Source: JBGAJN01 sp044224905 (lineage in GTDB: Bacteria; Verrucomicrobiota; Verrucomicrobiia; Limisphaerales; JBGAJN01). Taken from it: 64,000 bases of DNA. The stretch is from the NCBI GenBank assembly GCA_044224905.1, contig JBGAJN010000002.1, positions 124,001 through 188,000 on the forward strand, given 5' to 3'. Below the pieces are notes generated by a model. That model worked only from the letters and a program-made list of their open reading frames with translations, did not search any database and was not told where the DNA came from. Below are positions 24,259 to 32,281 of the stretch, piece after piece (positions within the stretch are counted from its first letter, which is position 1; each line of letters starts with the position of its first letter). The position numbers were made by a program, and so were the translations under genes.

Positions 24259-24594
24259 AAAATCCCCGGGAATATGGGTAGATTCCGCCCGAAAATTGCG
24301 TGGTGACGGGGGAATATTGCTCTGCGCGGGGGGAATATCGCGAGTTTTCCCCCAAACATCGGCCCGCACGGGGGAAGCGGCGCGAGTTTCCGCCCAAATA
24401 TCGCGTGGATTCCCCCAATCAGCCCGACTTTTCCCCCAAACATCGCGTTGCACGGGGGAAATATTGCGTTGCGGGGACCAAACATCGCGATGTTTCCCCT
24501 AAACATTGCGACTTTTCCCCTAAATGTTGCGATGTTTCCCCCAAATATCGGGCCGCGTCCCCTGAATATCGCGAAGTTTGGGGGAAACCTTGGG
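24259..24594. repeat. Degenerate minisatellite: 16 consecutive units of exactly 21 bp
   Basis: Units start at 24259, 24280, 24301 and so on to 24574 with no insertion or deletion. The last ten positions of each unit approximate AAATATCGCG. Positions 7-11 are a run of either C or G: TTTCCCCC units (for example 24343, 24427, 24532) and CACGGGGG-type units (24364, 24448). Positions 1-6 vary. Because 21 is a multiple of three and the units lack stops, several frames on both strands remain open, producing spurious heptapeptide-repeat ORFs. I take the array to be non-coding, but translation of one frame is not excluded. Confidence 0.9.
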
Positions 24595-24605
24595 CTGCGG
24601 GGCGG

Positions 24606-25046
24606 TTACTCCGCCTTGGGCGGGCCGAAGTAGCGCAGTTTGATTTTCCCCTGATCCACGGCGAGAGCTTCCTGGGTCGCGGATTCGTCCACGGAACTCC
24701 AAACGTAGGTGAGGGTCACTTCCTGTTCCGTGAGGCTGAGAACCGTGAGTTCCAGCGCGGGGTTTTGCCCGAGCTTGGAATTGAAATGCCCGCCGACGGG
24801 CAAGATCCACGACGGGCGTGCCTCCGTTCCCGCATCGTCGGTGAAGGTTCCCAACTGGCCGTCCGAAGAAAAGATCACGACACCGTGGACGAGCCGCGCC
24901 GACTTCAGGTGGGTTTTCAGGAACTCCTGCACCCACGCCGCCTGACGCCCGTGGGACTCCACGGCGGCCGGTTGCTGCGGGGCGTTGGTTTTACAGCCGG
25001 CAAGGATGACAGCGGCGACGAGAAGAAATGCGTGGTGAGTTTTCAT
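24606..25046 (-). CDS. Unrecognised lipoprotein
   Basis: The 146-residue product begins MKTHHAFLLVAAVILAGC, a classic lipoprotein signal with LAGC lipobox and Cys18. The mature domain is mixed alpha/beta with WVQEFLKTHLKSARLVHGVV and VTLTYVWSSVDE. I do not recognise the family. The longer open frame starting at 25130 was rejected because the signal peptide begins at 25046. The stop lies about 12 bp from the last unit of the 21-bp array. Confidence 0.65.
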   Translation of the reverse strand: MKTHHAFLLVAAVILAGCKTNAPQQPAAVESHGRQAAWVQEFLKTHLKSARLVHGVVIFSSDGQLGTFTDDAGTEARPSWILPVGGHFNSKLGQNPALELTVLSLTEQEVTLTYVWSSVDESATQEALAVDQGKIKLRYFGPPKAE

Positions 25047-25276
25047 GGCGACGGTGGTGGTGTGGTGGCTTCGAGAAGACGGTACGACCACAGTCGGCCA
25101 TACGCAAATGCGAAGACACTTCACAACCATCGCCCAGAGTAATGTCCGGACGCATTTGGGGATTCAGCGAAAGGAATTGCTTCCCACCTCGCCGCGGCTC
25201 CCTACCTCAAGGAAGAGGGCAGGGGTGAAGGGAGACCGCGCGCTTGAATCGGCGCGGGCAGACATCCGGCACCGCT

Positions 25277-26281
25277 CTAACGCCCTTCGAACTTGTCGCG
25301 GCCGGCAACCAGCGCGGCCATCTTCTTGTCCGCCACGGTGCGCGGGAGCATCCAGAAGCCGCAGTCGGGGTGGACCCACTTAATGCGTTTCGGCCCGAGC
25401 GTTTTCACGGAGAGTTCGATGCGACGCGCCACTTCGTCTGCGGTCTCAACTTCGTTGTCCTTGATGTCGATGACGCCAATGCCGAGGGCGATATCCTCGC
25501 GCAGGGCTTTGAAGTGTTTGAGTTCGTCGTAGCCGCGGCGCGCGAATTCGAGGACGAAATGATCGACGTGGAGCGCGTTGAGGAAGGGCATGAGGTTTTT
25601 CCAAAAACCTTTCTGAATAGACTGGCCGCCGTAGTTGCCGAAGCAGAGGTGGACGGCGCGCTGGCCTTTGACGGCGTCGAGAACGTGATTGATCGGCTGA
25701 TGCGCCCAGAGCGCGTCCTCGGGATGCCCGGGCAAGTTGGCTTCGTCGATTTGAATAATCGAAGCGTCGATCTCGGCGACTTGTTTCCGCAACACCTCGG
25801 CAAGTTCCATGGTGAGGGAACGCAGGTTGGCGTAGTGCCGGTCTTGCAGCGTCTTCGCGAGCATGTAGGGCGCGGTCACGGTGAACTTCAGCGGCTTGGT
25901 GGTGAGTCCTTTGATCGAGTTCCACGCGGCGGGAAGGTTCAGTGTGCCTTCGCCGATTTTTCCGCGAACGATTCCGGCGGGCTGCGAACGGAAGGTAAGC
26001 CCGGCGGTTTTGCGGAAGGCGAAAATCTCCTCGCGCGTCAGCCCCGCAGTGATGCCGCTCATCGGGCGGATGAAATACTCGATCATCCCGTTGGTCTCGG
26101 GATGGTTCACATCGAAGCGCGAGAGTTCACCGTCGGCGATGACATCGATCCCGGCGAGCTCCTGCGTTTTGAGCACGACGAGGATCGCGTCGCGCAAAGC
26201 AGAGCTGGTGGGAAACGCGGCGAGCCACGCGGGAACCGGATAGCTGCCGACGACGGTGGTGAGAATGCTCGGTTTGGCCAT
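25277..26281 (-). CDS. MetE-type (core, cobalamin-independent methionine synthase-like) methyltransferase
   Basis: The 334-residue TIM barrel corresponds to the C-terminal catalytic half of MetE. It has TTVVGSYPVPAW at the N-terminus, GIDVIADGEL, IQIDEANLP, the zinc ligands His and Cys in VHLCFGNYGG, and the last Cys in WVHPDCGFW. It lacks the N-terminal MetE barrel, so it is a 'core MetE' or related methyl transferase. Such short forms often take methyl groups from donors other than methyl-tetrahydrofolate. It stands alone on the minus strand; no corrinoid partner gene is adjacent. The donor and acceptor are not determined. Confidence 0.85.
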   Translation of the reverse strand: MAKPSILTTVVGSYPVPAWLAAFPTSSALRDAILVVLKTQELAGIDVIADGELSRFDVNHPETNGMIEYFIRPMSGITAGLTREEIFAFRKTAGLTFRSQPAGIVRGKIGEGTLNLPAAWNSIKGLTTKPLKFTVTAPYMLAKTLQDRHYANLRSLTMELAEVLRKQVAEIDASIIQIDEANLPGHPEDALWAHQPINHVLDAVKGQRAVHLCFGNYGGQSIQKGFWKNLMPFLNALHVDHFVLEFARRGYDELKHFKALREDIALGIGVIDIKDNEVETADEVARRIELSVKTLGPKRIKWVHPDCGFWMLPRTVADKKMAALVAGRDKFEGR

Positions 26282-26360
26282 GTGATGTTTCTGGGTTGCG
26301 GCGGATTAAACTCTGGCGAAGCGAATGTTAAAGCGTTGACGGATTGCTGGGGCAGCCTCG

Positions 26361-27347
26361 TTACTCGTCCGCCTTTTTGCTCTTGGGCAACAGGCTCTTC
26401 TTTTCGATGCCGCCATTCTTGGTGAGCGTTACTTTGCCGCCGACTTCACGCTTGAACTCGTGCAAGATCTGACCGCTGGCGGAGACGAGTTTTCCCGTGG
26501 CGGATTCGGCGCCGAGGGCGAGATGCAGAAAACCGTGTTGTGATTTGGTAAACGGCCCTCGGTCGTCGCGACGCATCAGGTAGGACTTCGCGCCGCCGCC
26601 ACCGGAGACGACGTAGGTCGTGTGATGGCCGGCGACTTGCAGATGTTCAAGACAATGGTCGTGACCGCACAGATAGAAATCGAGCTTGTGCTTGGCGAAC
26701 AACGGCTCCCAGTCGCGCATGATCTCCGGCGTGTCACCGTGGCTGCTGTTGCTGAAGACGGGATGGTGCGCCACGGCGATTGTCCATTTACCGGGGCGTG
26801 GCTTGGCGAGTTCTTTTTCGATCCAGGCGAGTTCTTCCTTCCACGCCGCGGCACCAAGAAGCTTCTCGTTGCTGTCGAGCACGAGCACGCTGACCACCGG
26901 GTTATCCGCCGGAATTTCCACGCGATAATATTTGGCGGGCATTTTCCAGCGACTGTTCGGGTGCTGTTTCGCGTAGGCGAGTTCCACCTCGGCTTTGTCC
27001 TGCTCATAGTCGTGATTGCCGAGGGCAACGTAGAACGGCATCGGCAACGCCGCGCGGTCGTACATGTTTTCGAACTCGGCCTGCCAGCGCGGGTCGTTCA
27101 CGCCGCCGGGCATTTTCTTGTAGAAGTTATCACCGAGTAACAGCGCGGCGTCGAACTTCACCGTTTTGCCGTAGTTGGCCATCGCCTTGGCGGTGGCGTG
27201 TTGCTCGGTCACGCCGCCGTAACCCCAGTCGCCGAAGCAGAGGAGATTCACCTCGGCGGCGAAAGCCGAGGTGAAAATTGCGAAAAGGAAAAGACCGGCG
27301 CCAGCGAGATAACGGATTTGGGCGGCGACGAAATTTTGGGAGCGCAT
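26361..27347 (-). CDS. Exported purple-acid-phosphatase-like metallophosphoesterase
   Basis: The roughly 328-residue protein has a signal peptide (hydrophobic AGAGLFLFAIFTSAFA) followed by the calcineurin-like metallophosphoesterase motifs in order: CFGDWGYGG, LLLGDNFY, VALGNHDYE, VAHHPVFSNS and CGHDHCLEH. This matches the tartrate-resistant acid phosphatase type 5 pattern of binuclear metal phosphatases. It should hydrolyse phosphate esters outside the cytoplasm. A second in-frame ATG 13 codons upstream (27386) is possible. There is no operon partner: the neighbours on both sides are separated by about 70-80 bp. Confidence 0.88.
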   Translation of the reverse strand: MRSQNFVAAQIRYLAGAGLFLFAIFTSAFAAEVNLLCFGDWGYGGVTEQHATAKAMANYGKTVKFDAALLLGDNFYKKMPGGVNDPRWQAEFENMYDRAALPMPFYVALGNHDYEQDKAEVELAYAKQHPNSRWKMPAKYYRVEIPADNPVVSVLVLDSNEKLLGAAAWKEELAWIEKELAKPRPGKWTIAVAHHPVFSNSSHGDTPEIMRDWEPLFAKHKLDFYLCGHDHCLEHLQVAGHHTTYVVSGGGGAKSYLMRRDDRGPFTKSQHGFLHLALGAESATGKLVSASGQILHEFKREVGGKVTLTKNGGIEKKSLLPKSKKADE

Positions 27348-27420
27348 GATGCGGCGAAGCTTGTGAGGGAAGCTCGGGTTCGTCAAGCGGGCGCTGCCGT
27401 CGGACGCGTCCCAGAACCCG

Positions 27421-28068
27421 TCAAAGGTTCGAAGAGATCATCTGCATGCCGAGCTTCGACCCAACGGGACTGGTGCGGATCGACAAGAGAAGCTGATTAA
27501 GCGGGCCGTCGAAATTGCGGAATTTCGAACTGGGCGCGAACACGGTGACTTCCAGGTGCCCGCCTGCAAATGGAATGAATCCCATACGCATGGACATTTT
27601 GGTTTTCGCTTCGGTCCACCATTCTAATTCGAATGCGGGTCCGCTCTTGCCGGCAGCGGTCAGGACAAATTCATCAACGACTTTCGCGCCAGGTTGCCGG
27701 GCTAAAGCCTGCGCCCGCATTTCGCGATTGTTCAGCTCGGGAACAGTGGCGCCGCCGGTTTCGACGATTTGCACGGAAATCTTTCCCAACTGATCAAGCG
27801 ACAAAAGGGACAATTCCTTTTTTTCGTCACTCACTTGGGTGCGAAATCCGGCAGGCAAAACGCAGGAGAATTGGTTGCTGGCCGTTATGAGTATTCCGCG
27901 AACAAACTCGTACCCGGTCGTCAGTTTGTCGTTAAAAATATGGACCTTGAGATTTGGAGCCGCATCTGTGGGGGAAGCGGTTGCCTCAGCTCGAACTTCT
28001 GGACCGCCAAGGAAGAACGCGGCGACAACGGCGAACTTGATCAGACTGATAAAGCTAAAAACCCGCAT
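27421..28068 (-). CDS. Exported protein of unknown function, coupled to the pseudopilin-like operon
   Basis: The 215-residue product has a signal peptide (MRVFSFISLIKFAVVAAFFL, cleavage after VRA). The mature part is beta-rich and has no motif I recognise. Its first codons overlap the end of the large prepilin-like gene by 14 bp, so it is translationally coupled and probably belongs to the same pilus/secretion-like assembly. Nothing suggests an enzyme. Confidence 0.7.
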   Translation of the reverse strand: MRVFSFISLIKFAVVAAFFLGGPEVRAEATASPTDAAPNLKVHIFNDKLTTGYEFVRGILITASNQFSCVLPAGFRTQVSDEKKELSLLSLDQLGKISVQIVETGGATVPELNNREMRAQALARQPGAKVVDEFVLTAAGKSGPAFELEWWTEAKTKMSMRMGFIPFAGGHLEVTVFAPSSKFRNFDGPLNQLLLSIRTSPVGSKLGMQMISSNL

Positions 28069-29794
28069 AGCTTGTAGTATTGACCGGCGGGGTGCTCCAT
28101 TTACTGCGGATCAAGGTGCGCAAAGCTGGCGTTCCCGGCGGGAGCTTGTTGGGATTCAAGAAATTGGAATCGAAGGCGATTTTACGTGTTGGCGCGCGAT
28201 AGTAAATGCCAGGGAACTGAAAGGGTTTATTCGCATTAGTGCTGTTGAAAAGGCAAATGACCGAGCCATTGAGCGTGTAGGTGTCGCCACTCCAGTCTTC
28301 CAGCAGGCGGGGCAAGTTGTTTACCCCGCCGCTATAGGTGCCGGTCTTGAGGATGGGGTCACTTGAAGGCACCGTGCCGGTGAGAATGGCGGCATTGATC
28401 GTCGTGTCACTGGCGCTAATTCCGAGCGCTACAGTGCTCAGAAGATCGCTCCAATTGGGAGAAAGGATGGTGAAGGCATCGCAAATCAACGAGGCGGGTT
28501 TCGTGTTGGAAGTGTTGGTCGTGCCGAGATATGAGGAATTGGGCTGATTGAACACTCCTTTGACATACAGGGGATTCGGAGTGGCAATCGTCAGGCCACG
28601 GCTGGAAAGCGTGGCTCCATTAACCATCCGTATGGCTCCCATCTGGGCTGAGGTGAGCGAGCGCCGGTCGGCGAAGTAGACAATGTTCGGCACCGTATTG
28701 GTCGAACCGAGTACGGAAGCTATCGTTGTATTGGTGGCGGCCCAGGCGTTAAATTTTCCCACGTCAAAATCGGCGGATTGCACGATCTTGCCTTCCCTCA
28801 GATCCGTGAAGGTTTTGCTGGTATCTAGGAAGTTGGTCAACTGTGCCGAGGGAATTGTCGTTCCTGAACTGCTCCCGGGCGTTTTCACAAACGCTGTCGG
28901 CCCGGTATTCGTCATCTGGATGACTAATTCGGCCTTGTTGAAATACCGTTCGCGGCCCATCGCCGAATTGGGATCTTCGCCGGAAAGCGGTGGATCGAGA
29001 ATTTGGTGGACGGCGGCAAACGAGGTGTTCGTCCCAATTGGCAATGTCATGCTGGCTGCATTCGTGGTGCTGTTGCCATTGTAGGTGGTGGCGGTGCCCG
29101 AGTATCCGTAGCCGCCGGTGTTGGCAATCACGCCGCTTACGGAGACATCACCGTTGAAATTAAGAGCGCTGCTGCTGCCAGTGTAGATGTTGCCGTTGCC
29201 GTGGACAGGTCCGTTGATGTTCATCGGGGCTGTCCCGATGTATTCCATATCCCCGTTGTAAAAGACGGCGAACTGAAAAATGGGAATCGTGGTCAGTTGA
29301 ACTTCCTGTTGCACGGCGGCATAGATCGGTTGTCCAAGTCCGGCACTCTCGCGGACGTTGGAAATGATCCGGTAAGTCCATGAGTAACCTTGCAGTCCCG
29401 AATATTGGGACACCGGAGTAAAACCATTCGTCGATACGCGGGTGACGTATGTTTGGGAGGAGTGCCCCAGGGCATCACTGAAGGAATAGTTTGCCCATTC
29501 CGCGCTCTCCGTTGTGGTGGGGACGCGGCCGCTGTATGTCGAAAGACGGCTGTATACGGTCGTTTCGTCGTAATTGCGAAAATCGGACGACAGACTCGTG
29601 AGAACTTTCTCCGTGGCGGCTTCGGCTGCGCCGATCGCTTTGTTCAGCCGGTTGCTGCGATCATTGAGTTGCGATGAAGAAGCGGACCATTGCATTACGC
29701 CCGCCAGTGCCAGCAGCGCCAAGGCCCCAAAAAATAACACCATCACGAAGGCAAAACCTCGCTGCGAAGCTTTCGGATTTGTGGAGAGTTTCAT
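28055..29794 (-). CDS. PilX-like large exported protein with a prepilin-type N-terminus
   Basis: The 579-residue product starts MKLSTNPKASQRGFAFVMVL, a short basic leader, then a Gly|Phe processing site and a 20-residue hydrophobic helix. This resembles minor pilins of the PilX type. The rest is Ser/Thr/Asn/Gly-rich and beta-rich (for example INGPVHGNGNIYTGSSS, a segment like exported polymer-binding repeats). It follows the PilW-like gene by 3 bp and overlaps the next gene by 14 bp. I infer a tip or minor pseudopilin role in a type IV pilus or type II secretion-like machine. Confidence 0.7.
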   Translation of the reverse strand: MKLSTNPKASQRGFAFVMVLFFGALALLALAGVMQWSASSSQLNDRSNRLNKAIGAAEAATEKVLTSLSSDFRNYDETTVYSRLSTYSGRVPTTTESAEWANYSFSDALGHSSQTYVTRVSTNGFTPVSQYSGLQGYSWTYRIISNVRESAGLGQPIYAAVQQEVQLTTIPIFQFAVFYNGDMEYIGTAPMNINGPVHGNGNIYTGSSSALNFNGDVSVSGVIANTGGYGYSGTATTYNGNSTTNAASMTLPIGTNTSFAAVHQILDPPLSGEDPNSAMGRERYFNKAELVIQMTNTGPTAFVKTPGSSSGTTIPSAQLTNFLDTSKTFTDLREGKIVQSADFDVGKFNAWAATNTTIASVLGSTNTVPNIVYFADRRSLTSAQMGAIRMVNGATLSSRGLTIATPNPLYVKGVFNQPNSSYLGTTNTSNTKPASLICDAFTILSPNWSDLLSTVALGISASDTTINAAILTGTVPSSDPILKTGTYSGGVNNLPRLLEDWSGDTYTLNGSVICLFNSTNANKPFQFPGIYYRAPTRKIAFDSNFLNPNKLPPGTPALRTLIRSKWSTPPVNTTSYAGF

Positions 29795-29797
29795 GGC

Positions 29798-30427
29798 TTA
29801 GTTCCGGATGCGACGGGTGACGCGGGTGGAAACCCAGTATTGATCGACGTAACGGTTTGTGCCGCCGGAGGTGCTGGCGTAGTTGACGATGTTCGATGGG
29901 CCGCGGAAGTAGGCGTTGACTCCTACGACGTAGTTGTTCGGCAGAGGAGAGTTGGTCAGCACGGCGCCCTTGAAATCTTCAATCGAGAAGCGCGCGTCGG
30001 TGAGGTTTTGAGCAAGCACTTTTGCGGAACCACCGTTGGTAATGCGTTTCAACGTCATGTCGGCTGGATCGTAGTAGTAGCGCGTGAAGGTGTTGGTGTT
30101 CGTGGACGGGTACAGCGTTACGGCACGGTAACCAGGAAATCCGGAAAGGTTGTTGGAGACGTTCGCTGTGAACCAATTGGCCCCGCCGGCTCCCACCTTG
30201 ACGGAGTATACGGTGCGGATCTCATTGACGATTGTGCCCAGAGTCTTCCGGCCTTGGTCGGCGTTGGTCAGCTTGCCTTTGATGGTCTCGCAAATCTTTT
30301 GTCCGGTAATGTGACTTAGGATCGTGCCCGCGAGAATGAAGACCATGATCCCGACGGCGATCTGCAATTCCGGCAAAGTAAATGCGAGACAGCTGCGGCG
30401 GTGTAATTTCTGTGGAGGTAAAATCAT
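29798..30427 (-). CDS. PilW-like minor pseudopilin
   Basis: The 209-residue product has a basic leader, then A|FTLPELQIAVGIMVFILAG, a prepilin helix with the conserved Glu at +5. The residue before the cleavage site is Ala rather than Gly, which is common in Verrucomicrobiota. The C-terminal part is beta-rich (YRAVTLYPSTNTNTFTRYYY, then NNYVVGVNAYFRG). It is placed 2 bp after the first prepilin gene and 3 bp before the PilX-like gene. Confidence 0.75.
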   Translation of the reverse strand: MILPPQKLHRRSCLAFTLPELQIAVGIMVFILAGTILSHITGQKICETIKGKLTNADQGRKTLGTIVNEIRTVYSVKVGAGGANWFTANVSNNLSGFPGYRAVTLYPSTNTNTFTRYYYDPADMTLKRITNGGSAKVLAQNLTDARFSIEDFKGAVLTNSPLPNNYVVGVNAYFRGPSNIVNYASTSGGTNRYVDQYWVSTRVTRRIRN

Positions 30428-30429
30428 GC

Positions 30430-30945
30430 TCAGGTATCGGGCGCGCGGTAGGTCGAGATGCTGTTCGTGTAGAGCTGATTCTTAAATGGACCGTTCTTGG
30501 TGCTGTAAGTCACCGGGCTAACGCTCGTATTCGCGTAATAGGGCCAAACTGCGGTAATGGTCACCATCTTGAGCGGCGGTGAACTGGAAACCGTGGTGAT
30601 CGTCGTGGTGACCTGAGCGCAAGGCGCGCCGTTGGTGCTGACTGTGTCGAGCATGTCCAACACAAGGTACGTTGTTGGAAAATTGGTGGCGACCAGTTCG
30701 TCCACCGCGGGCGAGCCGTTGGGATCCCACTTGCACGCACGGGCCTGTTCCATTCGATGCGTCGTGTAGGATTGGGCCGCCAGTGAATAGGCCGACCATT
30801 CAGCGCGCTTGGCGGATTGCACGTAGCCGTAGATCACTCCTCCGAACGAAAGGGTGGCGATGGCTGAGGCCATGGCGGCTTCCACTAGCGTGAAGGCCCG
30901 CCGGCATTGGCAGCCGCTTCGTGTTTTCTGCAGTTTCATTCTCAT
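30430..30945 (-). CDS. Prepilin-type N-terminal methylation domain protein (pseudopilin)
   Basis: The roughly 171-residue product begins MRMKLQKTRSGCQCRRAFTL, continuing VEAAMASAIATLSFGGVIYG: a basic leader, A|FTLVE processing site and hydrophobic helix with Glu at +5. The remainder is short and Thr-rich. It is the first gene of a three- or four-gene pseudopilin operon with 2-3 bp gaps. The start could be ATG 30945 or 30939. Upstream codons as far as 31167 are open but not protein-like. Confidence 0.75.
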   Translation of the reverse strand: MRMKLQKTRSGCQCRRAFTLVEAAMASAIATLSFGGVIYGYVQSAKRAEWSAYSLAAQSYTTHRMEQARACKWDPNGSPAVDELVATNFPTTYLVLDMLDTVSTNGAPCAQVTTTITTVSSSPPLKMVTITAVWPYYANTSVSPVTYSTKNGPFKNQLYTNSISTYRAPDT

Positions 30946-31350
30946 TGGGAATGAGCGCCACGGGCAGTTTGCTGCGCGGGCGCAATAGTCCAGTCGGAAA
31001 TTAGCAGAGCACGTGCCATAAGGGGTTTGCATTGCGCGCGCCGACGAAGTTGAGGTGGCCGGAATTGCTTTGACGGCTCGCGGTAACGCTTTGCAACGCC
31101 GCGAAAATTCGTGGTCATGTCTTCGTTGGTCGTCGCGCCTACGCGCGGGTGCTTCGTTTTGAGACACAACTGTCCTGTCGTGTGTCTATTTCTTTCTTGA
31201 GGTGGCGAAGCGGTGCGCACAAAGAGAGACATCGGCAGATTCCCGTATCTTAGAGAGGAAATCTTCTCGTGCAATCGGGACGTACGAGGAAAGGGGCGGC
31301 GTTCTGCTTTTGGCTGGCGTTGACGCAAGGATTCGCCAACCTTCGCGCCG
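30946..31350. other. Intergenic region between the pseudopilin operon and a BtuF-like gene
   Basis: About 405 bp divide divergent genes. I see no conserved gene here and no cobalamin riboswitch core. One perfect 7-bp inverted repeat (AGACACA/TGTGTCT) sits at 31162-31187. The promoters are presumably here but I could not place them. Confidence 0.5.
31162..31187. repeat. Inverted repeat, possible operator or weak terminator
   Basis: AGACACA and TGTGTCT form a perfect 7-bp stem with a 12-nt loop. On the plus strand ATTTCTTTCTT follows, but no gene ends upstream on that strand, so a terminator role is doubtful. Confidence 0.3.
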
Positions 31351-32271
31351 ATGGCTCGTCTTCGCGTTGTCTCATTGCTTCCTAGCGCCACCGAAATTGT
31401 CTGTGCGCTGGGCTCGGAAGATTTTCTCGTCGGCCGCTCGCATGTTTGTGACTTCCCGACAACCGTCTCGCGTCTTCCGTCGTGCACACGTTCCAAAGTT
31501 TCCGAGACCGCTTCTGGCCGGCAGATCGACGAAGAGATCAAGGCTCTCCATTCCACCGGGTCGAGTCTGTTCGAAATCGACTCGGGCCTCTTGAAGTCGC
31601 TCCGTCCAGACGCGATTTTAACGCAGGGGCAATGTGACGTTTGTGCGGTCAGCTTGTCCGATGTACAGCGAACTGTTGAATCGTGGGGCGGTGCGGCGCC
31701 GAAGATTGTATCACTTGCGCCGCAGCGCTTCGCCGATTTGTGGAACGATATTCGCACCGTCGCCGCAGCGCTTCGATTGGAAGAACAGGGACGCGACACG
31801 GTTAAGGCGCTGAAGAATCGCGTCGTCTCCGTGATCGAGAAATGCTGTTTGCTGAAACGTCGTCCCTCCGTCGCTTGCGTTGAATGGATCGAGCCACTTA
31901 TGGCCGCGGGCAACTGGGTGCCCGAACTGGTGGAACTCGCCGGTGGGCAGAACACGTTCGGTAAAGCCGGCAAACATTCACCATGGATGAAGTGGGAGGA
32001 ATTGCGCGAGCGCGATCCCGAAGTGATCATCCTCATGCCCTGCGGCTTTGATCTCCCACGAACACGCGCCGAACTTTCGCCACTCATTCAGCAGCCGGGC
32101 TGGGAAAAACTCCGCGCGGTGAAGAGTGGTCGCGTCTATCTCACCGACGGCGATCACTACTTCAATCGGCCCGGCCCGCGCCTCGTCGATTCATTGGAAA
32201 TCCTTGGCGAGATTCTGCAGCCAGACTTGTTTCCCGCGACCTATCGAGGGACCGCTTGGGAAAAGTTGTAA
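31351..32271 (+). CDS. BtuF-like periplasmic-binding-fold protein (cobalamin-binding family) without a signal peptide
   Basis: The 306-residue protein starts MARLRVVSLLPSATEIVCAL, the typical N-terminal strand and helix of the class III substrate-binding family used for vitamin B12 and siderophores. It continues with LRPDAILTQGQCDVCAVS, the long backbone helix and a C-terminal lobe with DGDHYFNRPGPRLVDSLEIL. No signal peptide or lipobox is present, so it may be cytoplasmic. A subgroup of such proteins is annotated as cobalamin-binding without transporter genes. No BtuC or BtuD gene is nearby and the ligand is unproven. Confidence 0.8.
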   Translation: MARLRVVSLLPSATEIVCALGSEDFLVGRSHVCDFPTTVSRLPSCTRSKVSETASGRQIDEEIKALHSTGSSLFEIDSGLLKSLRPDAILTQGQCDVCAVSLSDVQRTVESWGGAAPKIVSLAPQRFADLWNDIRTVAAALRLEEQGRDTVKALKNRVVSVIEKCCLLKRRPSVACVEWIEPLMAAGNWVPELVELAGGQNTFGKAGKHSPWMKWEELRERDPEVIILMPCGFDLPRTRAELSPLIQQPGWEKLRAVKSGRVYLTDGDHYFNRPGPRLVDSLEILGEILQPDLFPATYRGTAWEKL

Positions 32272-32281
32272 CCGTCTTCAG

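Noticed and set aside
24259..24594. CRISPR array
   Set aside because: Units are contiguous and degenerate with no unrelated spacers, and no cas genes are nearby.
24114..25142. Overlapping ORFs on both strands with heptapeptide repeats (such as NIAMFPL and AIFPPRR)
   Set aside because: They arise because the 21-bp unit is a multiple of three and lacks stops. No frame is favoured and no RBS or signal supports translation.
30946..31350. Cobalamin riboswitch upstream of the BtuF-like gene
   Set aside because: No B12-box-like or kissing-loop sequence could be found in this region.
30942..32087. 381-codon minus-strand ORF opposite the BtuF-like gene
   Set aside because: Ser/Arg-rich shadow; the plus-strand frame has recognisable BtuF-family motifs.
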